A stretch of 64,000 nt of DNA from Acanthosoma haemorrhoidale (GCA_930367205.1 OV884014.1:109567138-109631137); one strand, 5' to 3'. Positions 48,796-62,338 are shown, counted from the first letter of the stretch. The notes: generated by a model from the sequence alone, not told the origin. A program made the numbers and translations.

Positions 48796-49290
48796 TTCTA
48801 GAAGAATGAAAATGTTTTAAGTCTTTGACGAGTGAAGTAATCAGTTGGCTTCGAATGGAATGTCAAGAACAAACACTATTCTAACGGATGTTACTTGTAC
48901 AATACTAATACAACTATTTCATCAACTAAAATATCTTATAATGTACACTCTTATTTGCACGACCTGAAGTAGTTACATAGTCCTTTCTTACAAACACTCT
49001 TAGGTCTATAATATAAGATCATGTATACGTTTTTAGAAATGTTTAAATTTAAATGCCATAAATATGTACCACTTGTAGTTTTTAAATTAATTTACAATTA
49101 AAGTTGGTAGGAATTAGAATTAAGTGATACCGCTCATGAAAGTTAAACATATAATAAATGAACTGGCACACAGTTAACCTCCAAACTGAAATGTTGATAT
49201 TATTCAATCTGAAATGAGTCTATCGCTTTCAGATTCCAGTGTGCCTACCGCTATCACCGCTCTTCATGGTTCACGGTAGGCGATTGTGTT

Positions 49291-52200
49291 TCATGAAGTC
49301 CATCGAGCTTTTTGCAGATCTATTTGCCCTTCAAGCGTCTTTCCGAGATATATTACAAATAACTAAAAAAAAATTATTAATCAAGTATTAACTTATTTTT
49401 GAATTAATTTATGAAAAGAAATTGTAATACTAACAAATTTAATTATAAATACATTATCGTTTATATCCATAAAAAGTGGCAAGAATGTGGACACAAGGCC
49501 TTACCAGCCTAGTGTAAGCTGTCTTGATCTGTTTAATATTTTTGTATCGACAGTATCTTTTCCATCTATGATTTCCCCCTCCCTTTCCAGAGGTCGGACC
49601 TCATACAGGGTTAAATTTAAAATAATTATTAAGTTTCCTAGAGCACCTGCTTTATTTTGTAATTTTTTTAAAAATTTCTTTTATTCTTATAATAGCCCGT
49701 GACAAAGAAGGGAGATTATTTTGTAATATCCATTGAATTAAATTTCATTAATTATATATAACATTGACAAACAATAAATTTCAAACACCTATGCACAAAT
49801 AGTACAATTACAAGAATATTACTGTAAAAAAACAATAACATTCTCATGAAACAAACCATCCTTTTTGAACATTACTATGAATCCAGATTATTCAGGTTAT
49901 TTACCTACAAAACCAGAATTTCACATAAATAAATAAAAACCTTACTAACAACTACTATTTAGCCTAGAAACCAGCAAATAAAAGAAATAAGAATATGTTT
50001 GTGTCTCCAACCCAACTGACCATCTCTCCGTCCTTGTAACAATGTCTAAGCAACATCCGACCATCTAGAATGTGGTCTATTGCCACGCCCTCCTAAATCC
50101 TTCCAATATTATCTATTATAATGAAATATCACTTATTTTTTATGAACCCAAATACCACTACATAATAATAGGCAGTACAAAGAACACATTTAAGAACAAA
50201 TCAACGAACATATAGACAGTTCTACACTTGCCAAACATGCATTATAACAGAATCGTTTACACAATTTGAACTTGTCCCGTTTATTTCTAATATAGAAAAC
50301 ACAATTGTACTCAAATTTGTCCACCAAAAAAAAAACTCTCTAACAGTGAGGGCTATAGAGCCAAGACATTTCAAGCCCCCCCCCCTCCTTCAGTTTAATG
50401 ACCGTGACTAAGCGACCACACTACAACAGGGTTTGATTCAAGTGACTATCTAGATACCATCCGGGGTTGCTCAGTATAGGGGATTTCAATATCATAACGA
50501 GCTAGTTTGAATCAATGTTTGCCAGATACAGACCAAATTAGGCACAGTGATTATAAACACAAAAGGGAGGCATCACCATAAGAATTATTTATTAAATTTC
50601 ATTTTGTTATTATTAAGAAGCATAAATTTCTGCAATTTTACACTTGTTTCTCTTTATTGCCTCCTTAATTCTCAACAGAAATAGCTACAATTTTGATTGA
50701 ATATTATTTTAAAGGGATAAAACCCCCAAATATTTCTTGCGCTTACTTACACTGACTAACCAATTAAAACCATAAGAACCTGAATATACCATAATAAATG
50801 TTGCAATAAAATAAAAATGTAATTTAGGCATGAACATAGATAAGAGAATATCAATACTTACTTGTGAAAGAGCAACACATAAAGCTACGCCAGCAATAGT
50901 GTATAAATTTCTTTCAGCATAAGAACGCACAATTTCTATACAACCACTGGTCCAAACCTTTTTGCTTGCTTCTGCAACCTGAAGTAACAATAAAACAATA
51001 CATACTATAGTGATATTCATACACTAATTTTTATCAAAACAGGTAAAATTTTCATTCCTCTTTTTTTTTTCTTTTCTTTTTTTTGCCTGAATGATATCTC
51101 CTAGTTAATTTTTATTAAATAAATAGAAACAATTTTTTTAAACTTACTGATAGTTTTTGAACCCCATATCCACACATGATGTTAATTAAGCCACCCTGAA
51201 AAAAAAATTAAATGAATAATTAGTAAAAAAAAATTTTTTTTGTGGTGAAAAGCTTATATGCATACAGTGGATAATTTTACTTACAGCGATGTTAGTGGCA
51301 TTAATGCAGCAAGAGTAAGGAACACCACACTGTTCTCTACTTGGTGAACTACAATTAAAGTACTCGTTCATCGACCAATCCATATATCCTTCAGAACTCA
51401 AGCCGCAACAATGAAACTTGAAATTTAAATACAATAAAGTTGATTTGTGTTTCTTTATTTAACAATAAATAGACTACAAGTATGAAATAAAGGAGGTGAA
51501 AATTTTATATAAGTTTAAAGTAAATATAAGTTTTTCACCAAAGGAGGTGAAAATTTTATACCTTAAAATAAAAAATAACGATGATTATGGACTAGTTTAA
51601 TAGATAACAAATGAAATAACTAATAATATTTATTTTTCAGGCAATTACTTAGACACTGTCAGTCGTTGTCACAGGTATAACTGATAACGGCATTGTTTGT
51701 TGACAATTTAAACCCAAACATACAATGAAGCATAAGTGATAAAGATGAGCAGTTTTTCAACTAAAATCACAAATTATCACTTTGCCCCCCACCCTTATGC
51801 GTTTCCTGGTAGTGACTAAGCGACCACAGGAGATTAAATGGGGTCACTCACTGTAAGCGATTTCGATAACAAAGAGCTAATTTGTATGAATGTTTGCCAG
51901 ATCCACACCAAATTAGGCACGGTGATTTTAAACAACACAAAAGGGAGGTATCACCATAAAAATTATTTATTAAATTCTGTTTTGTTTTTATTAAGAAGCA
52001 TAAATGTCCACAATATTACATTTGTTTTTCTTTCTTGCCTCCTTAATTTTCAACAGGAAGAGCTACAATTTTGTTTGAATCCTATTTTAAATGGGATAAA
52101 ACCCCCAACCTTTTTAGCGCTTACACTGACTTACCAGTAGTTACTGTTTATGAGATTATTTTAATCTGACATTTTAATCTGATTTCTTTGAAACTTCAGA

Positions 52201-54189
52201 TTAAAATACGTTGACAACTGCACTTTCTCTTAGAACATACCGGTGTAGTAATGTAAGGGATAGCTTGTGGTATTTTTTCCTCCTCAAGATCTCCGTTATT
52301 ACAAAAAAATTATTTATAGCACTGTTATTATATTTTGTACAACTATTACTTACTCCGTAAAAAAATTACTGTGGGAGTCATGTTTACAAAATTTTACCGA
52401 TTGTGGCACTGGAGTTATGAAATTAGTATAGTTTAATTTAAATGGTAGACCATCCCCTTCCACTGATCTTATCTCTTCCTGTTAGTTGTCAGTGTTGCAC
52501 TAAATTCAGCATAAATTATTATTCCTAAATATAAAATTAAAACTCGAGTCTAAATACTGAATGGGCCGTTAAGCTACTAAAAGCATAAACATTTTGTATG
52601 AGTTGGAATGGTTAGCTCATTTCTTAAAGAGAGATTGTATTAGAGACCTTTTTCCTACGAACATCTCGCCCAACTTTTAGTATGTTTAAGGTTGCTGATC
52701 AAGCATGATGGGTCAATTAATTTTGTGTTTAGTAACTTATGGAAATAGTATAAATTAAATTATGTAAAAAATTAAAAATAGTAAAATTTTAAAAAAAGAA
52801 AAGAAAATACCTCTTTTTGTGCAAAATCAATGAAATTACGAAGGTCATCATTGTCACGATATTTATGAATTATCTTGTCAGTGAATGACTCTTCTACAGC
52901 TGATTGCATTGTATGAGGGAAAACAAACCCAATAATAGCGATAGCCATTTCAAGCAGAAAGAATACAAGCAAACATAGAGAATACTGAAAAAAAAAAAAT
53001 ATATATATATTCCAAAAAATGAATAAACTGCATATAATTAGCTCATTAATTGAGTGAACCAAAAGAGTTGTTAATGTCAATAGATGATTTAGTTCTCCTC
53101 TAAACTGTGTTTCCCTTTGCTCTTCAACAAAATATATTCAATGAAATAAGTTTTAATTGGTTCTCAGATGTCAAATTTATTAGGCTAAGTGTGTTTATAG
53201 GCACCCTGTCACCGCAGATTCTTCTGCAAATTACTACTACTACTAAGTGCAATTCGGTTTACCCTTAAAATGGTTTTCAAATGTAGCGAAAACCTGAAAG
53301 GAAAATCTGGGCTTACAAAGAGAAAACACAATTCTATTTAAAACAGCATACTAAGGCAATTAGTAATCAATGATAGTGCAACCTCCTGGAACAATGCTAA
53401 ATGTTTGGGAAAGGACAATTGTCAGGAAGGTTTCTATATAGACAGATTAAAAATACTACGTGTGTAAATTCTATGCATGAGCCAGTTTAAAATATTGAAA
53501 TTATAGTGAATTCATTAGGCAAAAATACCATGACAACTAATACCACTAGCAAGAATAAACTGAGATCACCGAAACATTTGTTTGACATTTAAAATAATTA
53601 ATGTAGATTCTTAGATGGTAATGGTAAATAATTCACTTATATACGCTTTGCTATTGGCAATGATTCATAGAAAAGTTGTGTAGTGTTATGGGCATGCTCT
53701 AGATTAGTCAAACACTTAATATTGTTATTATTTTATTACGCTTCATACATTTCTACAAACTGAATATGGTTTGTTCCATAACTAATAAAACTGATGATTT
53801 AAAGATATACTTACGAATTTCAATAAACATGTATTTTCCCTGAGTGCACCAACACATCCAGCGAAACTCACAATAAATACAACACCTCCGAAAATGATCA
53901 AGACTAATGATATCTCCAAAAGTACATCATAAACTGTATTGACCCTTATCAAACCAGTGCCCCTCCACTTGTCGTGAAATGCATAAAGCCCTATTCCGAT
54001 CAAAAGACCACCAAATAGCTGAAATAAACGATCAAAATCATCAATTTGAGCATATTGTCAATTGAATTAAGTAAAAACAATTACTTAAAAGGGAGAACTT
54101 ACCCAGAATAAAAAGTTGAGCATAAATATCATATATTTTACACAGGGGCTAATATAAGTAAAATTAGTTGGAGCTCTTCGCCTATTCAT
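49291..54189 (-). CDS. TspanC8-type tetraspanin (Tsp86D/TSPAN33-like), complete
   Basis: Seven exons join in phase 0 throughout: 54103-54189, 53815-54018, 52811-52984, 51285-51416, 51148-51195, 50862-50978, 49291-49362, giving 277 aa. The start [20 protein letters not shown] has the family's N-terminal SPCVKY. Four membrane segments lie at about 18-41, 59-83, 98-120 and 238-260. The large loop has CCG (158-160), PYSCC (188-192) and eight cysteines in all (158, 159, 177, 185, 191, 192, 207, 228), the mark of the TspanC8 group, which binds ADAM10/Kuzbanian and controls its exit from the ER and Notch cleavage. The tail reads [17 protein letters not shown]. The last exon is separated from exon 6 by a 1.5-kb intron. 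The ortholog (Tsp86D, Tsp3A or Tsp26A) was not resolved. Confidence 0.92.
50391..50763 (-). repeat. Intronic repeat, copy 1 (tetraspanin intron 6)
   Basis: Aligns over about 340 bases with 51801-52140 in the same orientation, with shared runs such as GTGACTAAGCGACCACA and GGGATAAAACCCCCAA. The copies differ at many sites and by a small insertion. It encodes nothing recognisable. Confidence 0.75.
51801..52140 (-). repeat. Intronic repeat, copy 2 (tetraspanin intron 3)
   Basis: Second copy of the element at 50391-50763. The plus-strand frame at 51838-52140 lies inside it and is not a gene. Strand assignment is nominal. Confidence 0.75.
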
Positions 54190-55112
54190 CTTGAATCACT
54201 TCTTACGAAACACGGGTAACGATGTTAATTCTAAACCACTAATAATAATGGCCACGCTTATTTCACAATTGTCAATATCATAATGTTATCATTTACTCAT
54301 TTTTCAAACACAACATTATGTAACTGAGAAATTCGTCGACCTGTCACACAAAAATATATAATATAACAACTCCACTACCCTTCATTAACAAGTAAACTTC
54401 AGCCCGAGCTCGTCAGGTAGCATTGGCGTCGTGCAACTCTACCAACATAATAGAAAACAAATATGTCAACCGATTATTTTAATGACAACATGAAATTAAT
54501 CGAACATTTATTGTACTCTTATTTAACTGAAATAAGATTATTTTTTTACATTATAGTGTGTATTATCAACCCTCCTAACAATTAAGATTTACAGAAAATT
54601 TTAGTTTATGGAGGTGGGGGAAATATTTTTTCATATAGGTGAGGTTGTAAGAATAGAAAATTATTTGGTATAGACATTTTTGTACCATTAACACCAGCTT
54701 GTTGCATTAACAGAATACAATTTAGGCCAATTACACCTACACACATTATATAGGTAATAGCATCTGTTACCCACCGTTGATCCTATATTTCTCTCCTGTA
54801 AAACCTTACTAATGGACAAAGTATCTTAGCAGAGTAAATTTTGGTTTCAATACAAGTAGGAACGTTAGTTAGAGGGAGAAAGGAGGTCCCTGCAGTAGTT
54901 TTCGTATGGTATTGACGCAAATATGACAATACACTTTTCTTAAGGTTCTAAAGAGTATTCGTACAGAATTTCGCCTGAATATGACGTTAAATAGAATTGA
55001 CTGTCGAAAGGGGATGCATCTCGAAATTGCCAACAACTCGGAACATTTTTGCATGATACAGATCAGGACTGATAGGGGATAAAAAGGAATTAAATTACCA
55101 AGTATTTTTTTA
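54190..55112. other. Tetraspanin upstream region; no other gene seen
   Basis: The 5' leader and promoter of the tetraspanin should lie here, but no TATA box or initiator is convincing. The minus frame at 54869-55054 has no supporting context. Confidence 0.35.
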
Positions 55113-55547
55113 AAGGTTAGAATAGTTTTTTTTTAATATCAAAACCTCTATATTGAAAATTACAATGAACAAAATAAATAAATAAATAATTTATGATTTA
55201 CACATTTCTCCTCTTCCTGCATACACAGATGCATTTGAAGGAGTGCATAAATATAATACATTATTTTTGAAGTTAAAAGTCCACAGTCACATACACACAC
55301 TAGGTGATGAGGCTCACCTTCAGCTTACAACCGGGAAACTAAAAAACTAAAACCTATACCTAGAACCTAAGACTAAAGCGTTCCAGCCGCGACAGCGTCC
55401 TGCCATCGATGGGGGAACGGAGCGGGAGTTATAGTGTTAAACACCGGGTTTGTTAAGTATTCCATTTTAGTAACCATTTTACGAAGAAGTTGAAGCATGC
55501 TCGCACGAAATCTTACTGGCTTACGCATTTAAGGTTAGAATAGTTTT
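55113..55547 (-). mobile_element. Retroposed mRNA copy with target-site duplication and poly(A)
   Basis: A 17-base direct repeat (AAGGTTAGAATAGTTTT) at 55113-55129 and 55531-55547 flanks about 400 bp. On the minus strand the insert ends in a run of A (T-run 55126-55134) and begins abruptly inside a coding-like frame. Target duplication, 3' poly(A) and 5' truncation are the marks of LINE-driven retroposition. Confidence 0.75.
55373..55528 (-). pseudogene. C-terminal coding part of the retroposed mRNA (unknown protein)
   Basis: ATG at 55526-55528 lies two bases inside the insert's 5' edge. The frame runs 51 codons to TAG at 55373-55375: MRKPVRFRASMLQLLRKMVT, then KMEYLTNPVFNTITPAPFPH, RWQDAVAAGTL. 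Codon use is balanced with many G/C third positions, unlike the surroundings. About 240 bases of 3' untranslated sequence follow, with an AATATA near the poly(A). I do not recognise the protein. It could also be the tail of an unknown LINE, but that is less likely given the coding character and unique 3' end. The ATG is probably internal to the parent protein. Confidence 0.5.
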
Positions 55548-58219
55548 GGTGCTAATTTTTTTGTGAATCTGCCAGTTTATAGAAATTCAGGGAGTAAGAA
55601 CGATATAGAACTTTTTTCGTAAGGTACTAGACATTATTCCTGTCTAGTTTGGCGATAATCTGACAGTAAATATTTACAGCATGGGGTAAGAAGTTGAATA
55701 TTGAAGTTGAGGCCTACACATCCCGTACCTCTTGCCCACGTTGCTGATTCATAGGTTTCTACTTTATTTATTAGATAGTTTTTCATATTCTTTCACTATA
55801 GGCAGACTTCTGTTCTCACCCTATTGTTATGTGAGCTGATAGCACAGAACAAGGTTAGCATGACTATGACTTGGGTATGGGTAAACCCGGGGTAAATCGG
55901 ATAAGGGTAGGGAGATGACTCCTTTGATAGAAGTGGAAATCGTGAACTCTGGTGGACAAGGTCACTAGGTAAATCCTCGAAAAGAGTATAGTTTCGTGGC
56001 TAATGAGCATGTCTTCCTTTTGAAGGGGCACTCCCTTCTCCCAACAAGGTTCTCCATGTAAAGATGTCTTCTGTGCTGGGTTGCCAATTGAAATGGTGCT
56101 GGTCGACAGGGAGCAATAGAAAAACTCCTGTTCTAACAGCTTGGGGAAGACTTTGAAATGCAGGTCATAATTATTATTAATTATAATTTGAAGTAATACA
56201 GGAGAGAAGTGTCTCTGTGGCAGTTCGTGTACGTCTTATAAAAAAACCTGTACAGAAGCTCTATGAAGAATGTACAGATGAGGATTCTCTTAAGTCTAGC
56301 CACGAAAAGAGATTAATTGGGCAAAATGGTTGGAGTCGGCATTTCCATACAGCACAAAGGAGAAAGAAGAAAAAGAGTTGGTTTCTAAAAATGGGTAGAA
56401 GCTTAGTATAATTGACACCCATTGATAACTATGTTACTATTCGTTAATTAGTAATGTTTATGCCAATAATCAAAACAGGACGAGCACGTTAAGATATTAT
56501 CGATTCTCATTTCAGATGTCGTTGTTATAGGTGTCACTAAGGAGATAAAACCCACGTAGCTGTTTATAAGTTTACAATTTCGTGTATTTTTCTGCTGTTC
56601 AAAAATTTGTTTCTTGATGTCAGTAACACAGAAGCCAGTGGAACTGGAAGATTACAAGCTCAGGCGATGCGAAGAGATTTTAAGCCTAGTGTTCAAACCT
56701 GGCGTTCTTAACGAATTTCCTCTTTCTGACTTTCAAAGATACCATGATCTTACGGTGAGGTATTTGTTAAAAAAAATTCAATCATATAAGGTGTTTGACT
56801 GGCTGGCTACTTTAAAGCGTAAATAATTAAGAAGGAGCGTTCATCATTACAATATTATCATTATATTATACCTGGGTCTGTGAAAATTTTCAGGTTAGCT
56901 CAACAAAGTAAAAGTGACAAATCATAAAGCATGTGAAAACTTTATTTAAGAGTTTTTGGCATACCTCAAGTGGGCTATTATTGGATTGCCAGATAAGGCC
57001 TGACGATAATTGAGGGAATATGGGGGTATCCCATCTTACCCAGGTTAAGCACCAGAACAGCACTGGTGGTTGGTAAAAGATGTATCATCGTACATCCAAG
57101 CTTTACAAGGCAAACATATGGTAATTAACGTGTGAGCGAATGCTTCTTTGGGAATCTGGTTAGGTTACAAGAAAAAAAACTGTTAAATTTATGTCAAGGT
57201 TTAATGGAAAAAGTCAATTTTGGATGGAGCCAGACCTCTCACTCTACTACTCTCTTAATAGATCCAGTTAGTAAGAATTATATCCACTTGAAAATAGCAA
57301 CGTGAGCTGTTGAAAACACTTTTATAATATAAAACATAAATAATGAGTATGACACCTTGGAAAAATTAACGTTTTTCTTTATATCTTAAAACACGAACCC
57401 ATAACGAGCCAAAACATTAACTATAAAAATTTATTTGTGGAGAACATTTTGACATACTATGTACATTTCCACAAGGCCCTGAAAGCGCAAAACAAAAAAA
57501 AACAGGGATTATATAGGCTATAATAAAAATATAACTAACAAAAATTAATATTAATATACAATAGTTTCTGATGAATTTGTTCGGTGATTTAAAGTTAATA
57601 AATGAGGAATGATTTTGTGATAGTGAGAAATTGAAATGGTGAACCAATTAATTGATGATACTGTAATATTTTAATACATTAATTAGTCAAAGTAAAAAGG
57701 ATTTTGATAGATCAGGGCTTGAACCAAGAACCGCCCCAATCTTCGGTAAGCTTGAGTACATCTGTAGCTCAGTATACCTATCCCTACACAAATACTAGCC
57801 GAAACAATATCAAATCTCTTTCCTATAAAGAGCTCCGTGTTTGCAACCAAAGCAAAACATCTCACCAATGTTGGGCAGAGTTTTGAACTGGAGATTTGGA
57901 AGGTCTGAAGTTCGGCTTAATAAAAATCTTTCTTATTTCTATAGAAGTTTATGAACTACCAGTCATTATTTATCATTAAGCTGTTAATCTTATGTTGATA
58001 AAATAAAATATGAAGTTAATCCAAAATATTCATCAATCTTTGTGAAAAAAATCTTTGGCCATTAAACAAAGCGTAATTAATTAATACTGGAGATAATAAA
58101 GCACTCATATTTCAATTGTCAATAGTTTCAAATAATTCAATACATAAAATTAGTTTATTTTAATAGTTGGTTTTACAATATGGAGCAATATTCATACAGA
58201 TGTAATGTAATAATTTTAG
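55548..58219. other. Mostly no gene; upstream exon(s) of LRRC27 may lie here unseen
   Basis: Apart from the ORF at 56614-56826 no exon was recognised. The first leucine-rich repeat of LRRC27, expected upstream of 58220, could not be located. At 57720-57790 a B-box-like GGTTCAAGCCC (minus) and an A-box-like TAGCTCAGT (plus) lie on opposite strands and do not make a tRNA. Confidence 0.35.
56614..56826 (+). CDS. Small ORF or first exon, unknown
   Basis: Starts at an ATG (56617; a TTG precedes it in frame) and reads MSVTQKPVELEDYKLRRCEE, ILSLVFKPGVLNEFPLSDFQ, RYHDLTVRYLLKKIQSYKVF, DWLATLKRK, stop TAA. It is amphipathic and more balanced in composition than the AT-driven frames around it. A good donor-like ACG|GTGAGG lies at 56754/56755, after RYHDLT, so it may be a first exon of a spliced gene, possibly the one to its right. 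No family recognised. Confidence 0.35.
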   Translation: MMSVTQKPVELEDYKLRRCEEILSLVFKPGVLNEFPLSDFQRYHDLTVRYLLKKIQSYKVFDWLATLKRK

Positions 58220-61142
58220 TACTTGGGATTGTCAAGAAATAATTTAGTAGAAATCGGGAAAGAGCTGTTCATCGCATTCCCTAATTTAACTTGGCTTGAT
58301 CTAAGAAACAACAAACTAACAAGTTTTCCTAAATTTGTCAATCATGTAAGTTTAGAGACTATTCTCTTAAGAGGAAATAACATAAAAAGACTGCCAATAG
58401 AGTTAGGTAAGTAATTAATTTTTTTTAATTGTATTTAAATAGAAATGTATGCTTCATAACTTTTTGATTTGGCGAATATGTCGAGTTGTTCTAAGTGATC
58501 TTCATATTTTTAGGTTCATTTCCGCAGCTAAACTGCCTACAAGTATCAGAGAACCCACTTGAATTCCCTGCTGAGGCTGATTATGGAGATTCCGACTGTG
58601 ATATCATCGCATTCTTTAGACTGTGTTGGAAACAAAATACTGAAAAGCCCAAAATTAGTTTGGATAAAGAAAAAAAAACCCGTGAGCATATATCTATAAA
58701 ATAAACTATTCTAAAACTAATACTTTTTTTTTAAACAGAAATAAAACAATGAGAGAGGCAATTTTAATGACAAAAATTGTGAAGCTGAGGAGGATTTCAA
58801 CAGGGTTAGGTATTACAATAATCTTAGATTATTATATGAGCATTTCAGTTTTGACCTAACTGCCTGGTCATTTTTTTTAATTTTCTGATCAAGGTTAAGT
58901 ACCTTTACAAATAAATTCTTTTTCACAAGGTTACTTAATCTTTTACTCTCTCTCATTCTTTAGCATTACATCCCTCGAAGGGTCTCCTCAAGCAGCATTA
59001 TTGGGGAAGGACTCATTTTCGGGTTAGGATAAAATGAAGGAGTGGTCAATCTTGTAAAATCTAACGGAATAAGAATAGTGATTTTTCTTTGGTCCAGTAA
59101 ATGAGAAAAATACATTTTCCAAATTTCTTTGTAGGATTTCTATAACTATAATAATTTTATATTTTAAGCGAGAGACAATTATAAATTACTTTTCAATTGT
59201 GCTGTTATATCCAGGTAAGACTAAAGCCAACAAAGCAGATTGCCTCCAGCCAGTGAAACATTTCAGAAATGTTTCTAATGTATTAGTAGAGAAAATTAAT
59301 TCACGCGATCCGATCGACCAGGTTTTAGCTGAACATGTGGCAAAAAAACTAAGAAACATAGAGAAACAGTTGCAAAAATCAAAGTGAGTATATATATAAT
59401 TATATGATTACATATATTCATTGGATATATGCTACAATAGTTTTGGTTTTTGTAGGGACAGAGAAGCATTGAAATCCTGGAGAGAGAGATACATGGGCAG
59501 AGGGGTCGCAAGAAGGGAGAAGGAGGAGAATGTTCCTTTTGGTACAGATGAAGAATTCTTAAGCATGATTAATCGCAGGGAATTAAATAGCATCAGGAAT
59601 AACCCTAAAATGAAGGTATTATTTATTGTCCTGTTGAATCAATGATATAATTTTCAATTTTATCATTAAAACGACAATTTCTGCAGGGCTGTGTTTAGCC
59701 CACCTAAAAATATTGGTTTGGTTGCTGACTTTCTACCTTTTTTGAAAGGAATGGGTCAGATCATGTTTTGTTGAGCCTTATGAAGAAAAATAAATAGTTA
59801 TTTGAATAAAGAAGTTATAAATATGAACTGTAAAATTGAAATAAAGGTTACAAGGTAATATAGCATATAGCATACTATAGCTTTGATCCTGCTCGTTCCC
59901 TCAGTACTATTTATCACTTACAAAAGAAACCTCGGGAGGTCATTTATCTTTTTATAAAATGAGCCTTTCTTTAAATTTTTTGTTTATAATAATAAGTTAT
60001 ATTATGAACATTTATCGGTTGAGCGCAGGTTTCATACCCTCACAAACATCGAATACGGTGATTTCTTAATCATTAATAACTAATGTAAGAACAGAGAAGT
60101 GAATTTATGCTCAACAATTAATGATTAGATGGCATAGCAGTGGTTTGCTCCCGGTAATATATCTTGCTTATTATTCTGAGTATATAAAGAGTGGTGGAAC
60201 TCCAAATTTTATGTAATTAATTTAAGTGGTTCAGAACAAATTAATTTTCCAATAAATATAATTTAATGGAATTATTATGTATTTCAGAGAAAAATCATTA
60301 GGACCAAGAAGCAACCAATGTGAGTAGAAACTGTTGCACCCAATTATTTCAAAGAGCAAATATATTTTCATGTTATTGATTTATCTTTCTTTCAGAAATT
60401 TCGATGAAGAACTAAAAAAAATACAACAGTCTCTGGGAAATATAAAAAATCGCAAATCCAACAATGATTCGACTCCAGATAAATCCCGACCATTGAACGA
60501 TTTGAAAGAAGTAAGTGTTTATCCATCATATCTGAAACGTTTTGTGTTAGTACAACGAGACGAATAAGTAAGTATTTAAATACCAGAAATGATTTTGCTA
60601 ATCTGTTCTCAAACAGTTTAGTTTAGTTCTATTACGTAGTCATTTTCAATGTCACTTCCATTGGAGAACAAAAAAAATTGATAATTCTTTGTAGAAACTA
60701 AATCGAGTAACGCTATATCGCATATTCCTCCGCAAACAAAGTATTTTTCCAAATTATTTTTCACCCTTTTGTGCCTCCTACATTTCGACAAAGTTACCTT
60801 TTATCAGTGGCACTGCGGTCCTTGAAATTCTTGGCCCACCGCGGGTGTTGAACACTTGATTTAGTTTATGGGGATTTGGTATGGCAGTATGCCCATTTTG
60901 CTCCCAAGCCAGGTGAAGGGGCTGAATCCTCGGAGCCTCCTAAACCACTCTCATCCGAGGATGATGTGCTAAAGACAGATAACTAAGATGTGACTTTTGT
61001 GCTAGGGTGTATGCTAACTTTTCTGCTAATGATCTATATTAATATACTAGTAATCATCATTGTATTTATAAAATTAAATTTATATTTGTTTCAGATAAAT
61101 GAAATACAAAAAAGAATTAGAGCGTTGCAAATGGCTAACTAA
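58220..61142 (+). CDS. Lrrc27: LRRC27 orthologue (leucine-rich repeat-containing protein 27), N-terminus missing
   Basis: Seven exons with GT/AG borders join in phase: 58220-58406, 58514-58681, 59215-59383, 59456-59615, 60288-60319, 60396-60510, 61095-61142. The repeats read YLGLSRNNLVEIGKELFIAF, PNLTWLDLRNNKLTSFP, TILLRGNNIKRLPIELG and SFPQLNCLQVSENPLEFPAE, very like the vertebrate LRRC27 repeats (LPNLTWLDLR..N, PIK.LPVELGS, CPLEFPP). A charged linker follows, then a basic helical part (REALKSWRERYMGRGVARRE, matching REKRALQEWRER), and a coiled-coil-like C-terminus ending RIRALQMAN. LRRC27 is poorly studied and tied to ciliated/testis expression. At least one upstream exon with the first repeat is missing. 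Poly(A) signals lie downstream. Confidence 0.85.
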
Positions 61143-61555
61143 ACAACAAAAGATGATTCATCGGTGTCACCGACAGTACAAAAAATTGAAATATACATAC
61201 TCAGATAAAATTTTTAAAAGCAGAAACTATTTCCCATTAAATTTGATCGATTTTTAGTGTTTTATATTTAAAAAAAAAATGGTTTATAACATTTAAGTAC
61301 TTTTTAAAAAACTGTAATTTAAGATTTTTGAGCACCTTTATTTCATAAATTAATGTATATTTTTTTAGTGTGTTGCCGGTTTGTTGAATTTCTCGAGTAA
61401 AATATAGTTTTGTGCGCCCACACTTTATTGCATTTTCACACAAACATATTTGATTGCTTAAGCCTTTATCTTTTTTGATAGACTTATATTCATCACAACA
61501 TAAGAGTAATAAGCAAGAATGTAAAATTTCCTTTTTATAATTTGGGTGAAAACAT

Positions 61556-61561
61556 AATAAA
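61556..61561 (+). terminator. Possible poly(A) signal of LRRC27
   Basis: AATAAA 414 bases after the stop codon, on the right strand. The first usable one seen. Confidence 0.35.
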
Positions 61562-62338
61562 CTATGGGAAAAGAAAACTATTTTATTAATGATTGTATAC
61601 ATATTTATCTAAAAACAGTAGAAATACATTTTGGCTATCCACAAAATTTTGGGATTTTTAATATTCTAGCGATTGGTTACAAATGACCCTTAATTGCCAT
61701 TTATTCACATCATTCAAATTTAAATGCAAAATTGTATGTCCAATAGGGGTAGAAAAAAATGCAAGAAAAAAAATTTTAATAAAAGTTTTAAACAACTAAC
61801 AATTTCTTTGTAATTATAATGCACTAAAGCCTCGTCTATGAATTACACATTCTAAATCAGAAACCTGAAACCTTAAATTTGGTATTCTTTTCACCGTGTT
61901 TAAGATTTTTTTTATTATAAATGACAATAATTGCTTATTAATAGCGATGTGGTTTGTCTGTCAGCAATTTTTTTAATTTAACTATTGGGACATTGAATGA
62001 AACCAACAGCAAAATATCTCTTCGTGAAACACAAAGTGAGTTAATTCCAAAAGTTCTTCCTAGGCCACTCCAGACGAGATTTATCCTGTGCTTATCTCAA
62101 CTGCAATCGCCGCAAGGGCCAACACACCTTATGTCTTTCTGTTAAACTTAATTTATAAACATTCTCTTAATTTATAAAAATGATATGAAAACAAAAGAAA
62201 AAAATACACTAATCCCAAATTATGCTCTACACAAGAGGAACTTAATAAATCTACTTGAAAATATTTACAAAAATGAACATCATATCCTCTATCTAATTTT
62301 AATTAAAACTAATTTGTCCTATATTTACAATACTAGAT

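Noticed and set aside
57690..57790. tRNA-like A and B boxes
   Set aside because: The two boxes lie on opposite strands and cannot form one promoter.
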